The notes beneath the pieces are model-generated. The model was given only the letters and a program-made list of their open reading frames with translations, was not told the DNA's origin and made no database searches. The position numbers and the translations under genes are program-made. From positions 992,001 through 1,056,000 of the forward strand of contig CP155566.1 of the NCBI GenBank assembly GCA_039696685.1: a stretch of DNA of 64,000 bases. Reading direction: 5' to 3'. The first letter of the stretch is position 1. The number at the start of each line of letters is the position of its first letter. The stretch comes from Vibrio sp. CDRSL-10 TSBA. GTDB lineage: Bacteria > Pseudomonadota > Gammaproteobacteria > Enterobacterales > Vibrionaceae. Shown here piece after piece: positions 61,631 to 64,000 of the stretch.

Positions 61631-63478
61631 ATGACAGCGACTCAATATCTCAACGATCTCAATCATCGTTATCTGCAACTTCATCGGGTCAAAGAAGACT
61701 TTTTCTGGGATACCTACATGGGGATCAGTGATGATCATGACGGATCGACTCAGGCACAAACCGCCTGGACCCAGTTTCTCAGTGCTGGTGAGCAGATAAC
61801 CACCATCCGGGCACAGATTGATGCGGCGCACAACATTGCCGACCCTGAACTGAAACAGCAGACTCTGACCGGCCTCAAGGGCTGGCTGGCGATGTTTGAA
61901 TCTCATGCGCTGGAGTCCCAATCGGCTCAGCAGTTTAAAGCCAGGTTGATTCAGTTTGAGTCTGATCTGTTTGAGAAAAAGCAGCAGCATCCTCTCTATT
62001 ACCGTAATGAACAGGGCGAGCAGGTTGAAGCTTCGATCGTGACGCTGTCGTCAACCATTCGTACTAATGATAACGAAGCGGTGCGTGCAAGTGCTCATCA
62101 GGCGCTGCTTGGTCTGGAGCAGTGGTTGCTGGAGAATGGCTTCATTGAGTTGGTGAAGCTGCGCAATGAATTTGCCCGCAGTCTGGGTTACGCCACCTTT
62201 TTTGATTACTCGGTGGCGAAGAAAGAAAAAATGACTACTGAGCAGCTGTTTACTATCCTGGATGATTTTGAGCAGCGTACCCGTGACAGCCATTTGCGCA
62301 GCCTGAATAACCTGGCAGATGAGAAAGGCGAACAGTCGCTGAGCGGGCATAATTTCATCTTCTCTTTTGCCGGCGATGTGATGCGTGAGCTGGACCCTTA
62401 CGTGCCGTTTTCCCGTTCCCTGCGTCGCTGGGTGGAGTCGTTTGGCCGCTTGAATATTGATTATTCCGGCGCAGAGCTGACTCTGGATCTGCTCGATCGC
62501 AAAGGCAAATATCCCAACGGCTTTTGCCACGGGCCGATTCCGTCGTTTTATGACCAGGGCAACTGGGTGGCGGCAAAAGTGAATTTCACCAGTAACGCTA
62601 AGCCGGATCAGGTTGGCAGCGGCTACGATGGTATTAACACTTTGTTCCATGAAGGTGGTCACGCGGCTCACTTTGCCAACGTCAAAATGAACGCGCCGTG
62701 TTTTTCTCAGGAGTTTGCGCCAACCTCTATGGCCTATGCGGAAACCCAGTCAATGTTCTGCGACAGTCTGCTCACGGATGCCGACTGGCTGAAAACCTAC
62801 GCCCTTAACGCTAAGGGTGAAGCGGTGCCGGATGAAGTGATTAAAAGCATGGTCTTCAGTCGCCAGCCGTTTAAAGCTTATGAGGAGCGCAGTATTCTGC
62901 TGGTGCCGTACTTTGAACGTGCGCTGTATGAGCTCAGCGATGCGGAACTGACGCCGGAGCGCATCACTGCACTGGCGCGTGAAACGGAGCAGCGTATTGT
63001 CGGTTTAGGGTGCAGCCCGCGTCCGCTGCTGGCAATTCCGCATCTGTTGTCCGATGAATCGGCATGTGCCTATCACGGTTATCTGCTGGCGCACATGGCG
63101 GTCTATCAGACCCGCGCCTACTTCCTCGAAACACTGGGTTACCTGACTGATAATCCGCGTATTGGTCCGTTGCTGGCTGAGCATTACTGGCAGTGCGGTA
63201 ATAGTCGGTCGCATAATGACACGATTAAGAGCCTGACCGGGGAAGGGTTTAATGCCAAGTACCTGGCGGATGTGTGTAATTTATCATCTGAGCAGGCCTG
63301 GCAGGTGCAGCAGGACAAGATCGCCGCTCTGGCGGCACGTGAGCGGGCAGAGGTGGCATCGCTTAATGCAACCATTAAGGTTGTGAACGGCGCGCAAGAG
63401 ATTGCGTCAAATGAGCAGTCTGATGAACAGTTGTGCCAGCAGTTTGAGCAGTATATTGCCGAGCATTACCACTGCTGA
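61631..63478 (+). CDS. M3 family zinc metallopeptidase
   Basis: 615 residues from ATG at 61631 (AAGGA five bases upstream). Zinc motif HEGGHAAHF (HExxH type) with a downstream Glu in the same region, in the peptidase M3 (oligopeptidase F-like) fold. Cytoplasmic oligopeptide turnover is likely. It is a single gene between rnd and min genes. Confidence 0.88.
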   Translation: MTATQYLNDLNHRYLQLHRVKEDFFWDTYMGISDDHDGSTQAQTAWTQFLSAGEQITTIRAQIDAAHNIADPELKQQTLTGLKGWLAMFESHALESQSAQQFKARLIQFESDLFEKKQQHPLYYRNEQGEQVEASIVTLSSTIRTNDNEAVRASAHQALLGLEQWLLENGFIELVKLRNEFARSLGYATFFDYSVAKKEKMTTEQLFTILDDFEQRTRDSHLRSLNNLADEKGEQSLSGHNFIFSFAGDVMRELDPYVPFSRSLRRWVESFGRLNIDYSGAELTLDLLDRKGKYPNGFCHGPIPSFYDQGNWVAAKVNFTSNAKPDQVGSGYDGINTLFHEGGHAAHFANVKMNAPCFSQEFAPTSMAYAETQSMFCDSLLTDADWLKTYALNAKGEAVPDEVIKSMVFSRQPFKAYEERSILLVPYFERALYELSDAELTPERITALARETEQRIVGLGCSPRPLLAIPHLLSDESACAYHGYLLAHMAVYQTRAYFLETLGYLTDNPRIGPLLAEHYWQCGNSRSHNDTIKSLTGEGFNAKYLADVCNLSSEQAWQVQQDKIAALAARERAEVASLNATIKVVNGAQEIASNEQSDEQLCQQFEQYIAEHYHC

Positions 63479-63497
63479 GCCGGATAGCAGAAAAACA

Positions 63498-63522
63498 AGA
63501 GCCGACCTCAGGTCGGCTCTTT
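63498..63522. terminator. Bidirectional terminator before minE
   Basis: AAGAGCCGACC / GGTCGGCTCTT hairpin between the convergent M3 peptidase and minE genes. Confidence 0.8.
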
Positions 63523-63527
63523 GTCAC

Positions 63528-63791
63528 TTACTTCTCGTCATCCGGTAGCTTAACGTTCAGTTCCAGCACTGCCAGATCGTCGCCCTTGTGTTCAAACGAC
63601 AGCTCGACCATGTTCGGGTCAATCGCTACGTATTTGGCAATCACCTGCAGAATGTCTTCTTTCAACTGCGGCAGATAATTCGGAGCCGGATCATTCTGGC
63701 TGCGGCGCTCGGCCACAATGATCTGCAGACGCTCTTTGGCAAGGTTGGCTGAGGTTTTCTTCTGTGGTCGAAAAAACTCAAGTAATGACAT
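63528..63791 (-). CDS. minE: Cell division topological specificity factor MinE
   Basis: 87 residues. The N-terminal membrane/MinD-binding part [29 protein letters not shown] and the dimerisation domain are typical. It displaces MinD from the membrane and drives Min oscillation, placing the septum at mid-cell. Six bases separate it from minD, its operon partner. Confidence 0.96.
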   Translation of the reverse strand: MSLLEFFRPQKKTSANLAKERLQIIVAERRSQNDPAPNYLPQLKEDILQVIAKYVAIDPNMVELSFEHKGDDLAVLELNVKLPDDEK

Positions 63792-63797
63792 AACGGT

Positions 63798-64000
63798 TTA
63801 GCCCCCAAAAAGTCGTTTAAAGATGCCTTTCTTCGGCTCGGTCAGGAAACGGAATTCCACTTGCTCACCCAGAAGACGTGACACTGTGTCCTGGTAAGCC
63901 TGGCCAGCATCTGACTGATCGTCAAAAATGACCGGAATACCCTTGTTAGACGCATTCAGTACCGCCTGGCTCTCAGGAATGACACCGACCAGAGGCACAT
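63798..64000 (-). CDS. minD: Septum site-determining protein MinD, C-terminal end (partial)
   Basis: The gene enters from outside the window. The visible tail MPLVGVIPESQAVLNASNKG and the amphipathic membrane-targeting end EPKKGIFKRLFGG identify MinD, the ATPase that with MinC inhibits polar division. Confidence 0.92.
   Translation of the reverse strand, partial: VPLVGVIPESQAVLNASNKGIPVIFDDQSDAGQAYQDTVSRLLGEQVEFRFLTEPKKGIFKRLFGG

Overview
The window is a chromosomal segment of a gamma-proteobacterium, almost certainly a Vibrio or close Vibrionaceae relative. Evidence: an intact Enterobacteria/Vibrio-type gene order (ybaN-apt-dnaX-ybaB-recR; yeaD-gapA-msrB; ansA-sppA; yoaA-tsaB-slp-fadD-rnd; minE-minD), two tandem FadL-type porins beside fadIJ, FadR-like operators, and near-50% GC core genes interrupted by one clearly AT-rich island. 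Species cannot be fixed from the sequence alone.

Layout. 1-5.3 kb: end of udk, asmA, btuR, a soluble PAS-PAS chemoreceptor, a low-molecular-weight tyrosine phosphatase. 5.4-13.8 kb: a fatty-acid block with two FadL-like porins, an ECF sigma factor with a DUF3379 membrane partner, then fadI-fadJ under a FadR-like operator. 14-22.7 kb: nitroreductase, LysR regulator, RssB-like response regulator, a 43-residue membrane peptide, ybaN, apt, dnaX (with a conserved -1 frameshift signal), ybaB, recR and two cysteine-cluster proteins. 22.7-29.3 kb: AT-rich defence-type island (see below). 29.5-41.5 kb: K+ channel, DUF4168 protein, a sigma-54 two-component system, a FAD/cytochrome c sugar-alcohol or gluconate-type dehydrogenase operon, a ChrR-like cupin, a YhfL-like lipoprotein and a ChaN lipoprotein. 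41.5-53 kb: rlmA, yeaD, gapA, msrB, DUF2989 lipoprotein, yeaC, ansA, sppA, fadH, purU. 53-64 kb: yoaA, tsaB, a small unknown, slp, an alpha/beta hydrolase, fadD, rnd, an M3 peptidase, minE and the end of minD.

The island is built of cargo modules bounded by broken pieces of a phage: two 5' ends of a tyrosine integrase gene and two 3' ends of a repressor gene, all on the minus strand. Between them sit an OLD-like AAA/TOPRIM nuclease, a four-gene translationally coupled operon (45-residue peptide, GHKL ATPase, STAS-like DUF4325 protein, two-TM protein), a decayed DUF4145 gene, and a TM/TerB-like/WYL protein. The four-gene operon is the best candidate here for an undescribed system.

The most striking global observation is that nine otherwise full-length genes (OLD-like nuclease, fadJ, dnaX, the sigma-54 response regulator, the GMC dehydrogenase, yeaD, sppA, yoaA, rnd) are each broken by exactly one surplus base, and in all nine the surplus base turns an expected GAAC (or GTTC) into GAAAC (or GTTTC). 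Because dnaX tau is essential and each one-base removal restores the family's usual length, the pattern looks like a motif-specific base-calling artefact, possibly caused by DNA modification at GAAC, rather than real gene decay.

Functionally, fadL-like porins, fadD, fadIJ and fadH together give uptake, activation and beta-oxidation of saturated and unsaturated fatty acids; dnaX/recR/yoaA/ybaB serve DNA replication and repair; minDE serve division-site placement.
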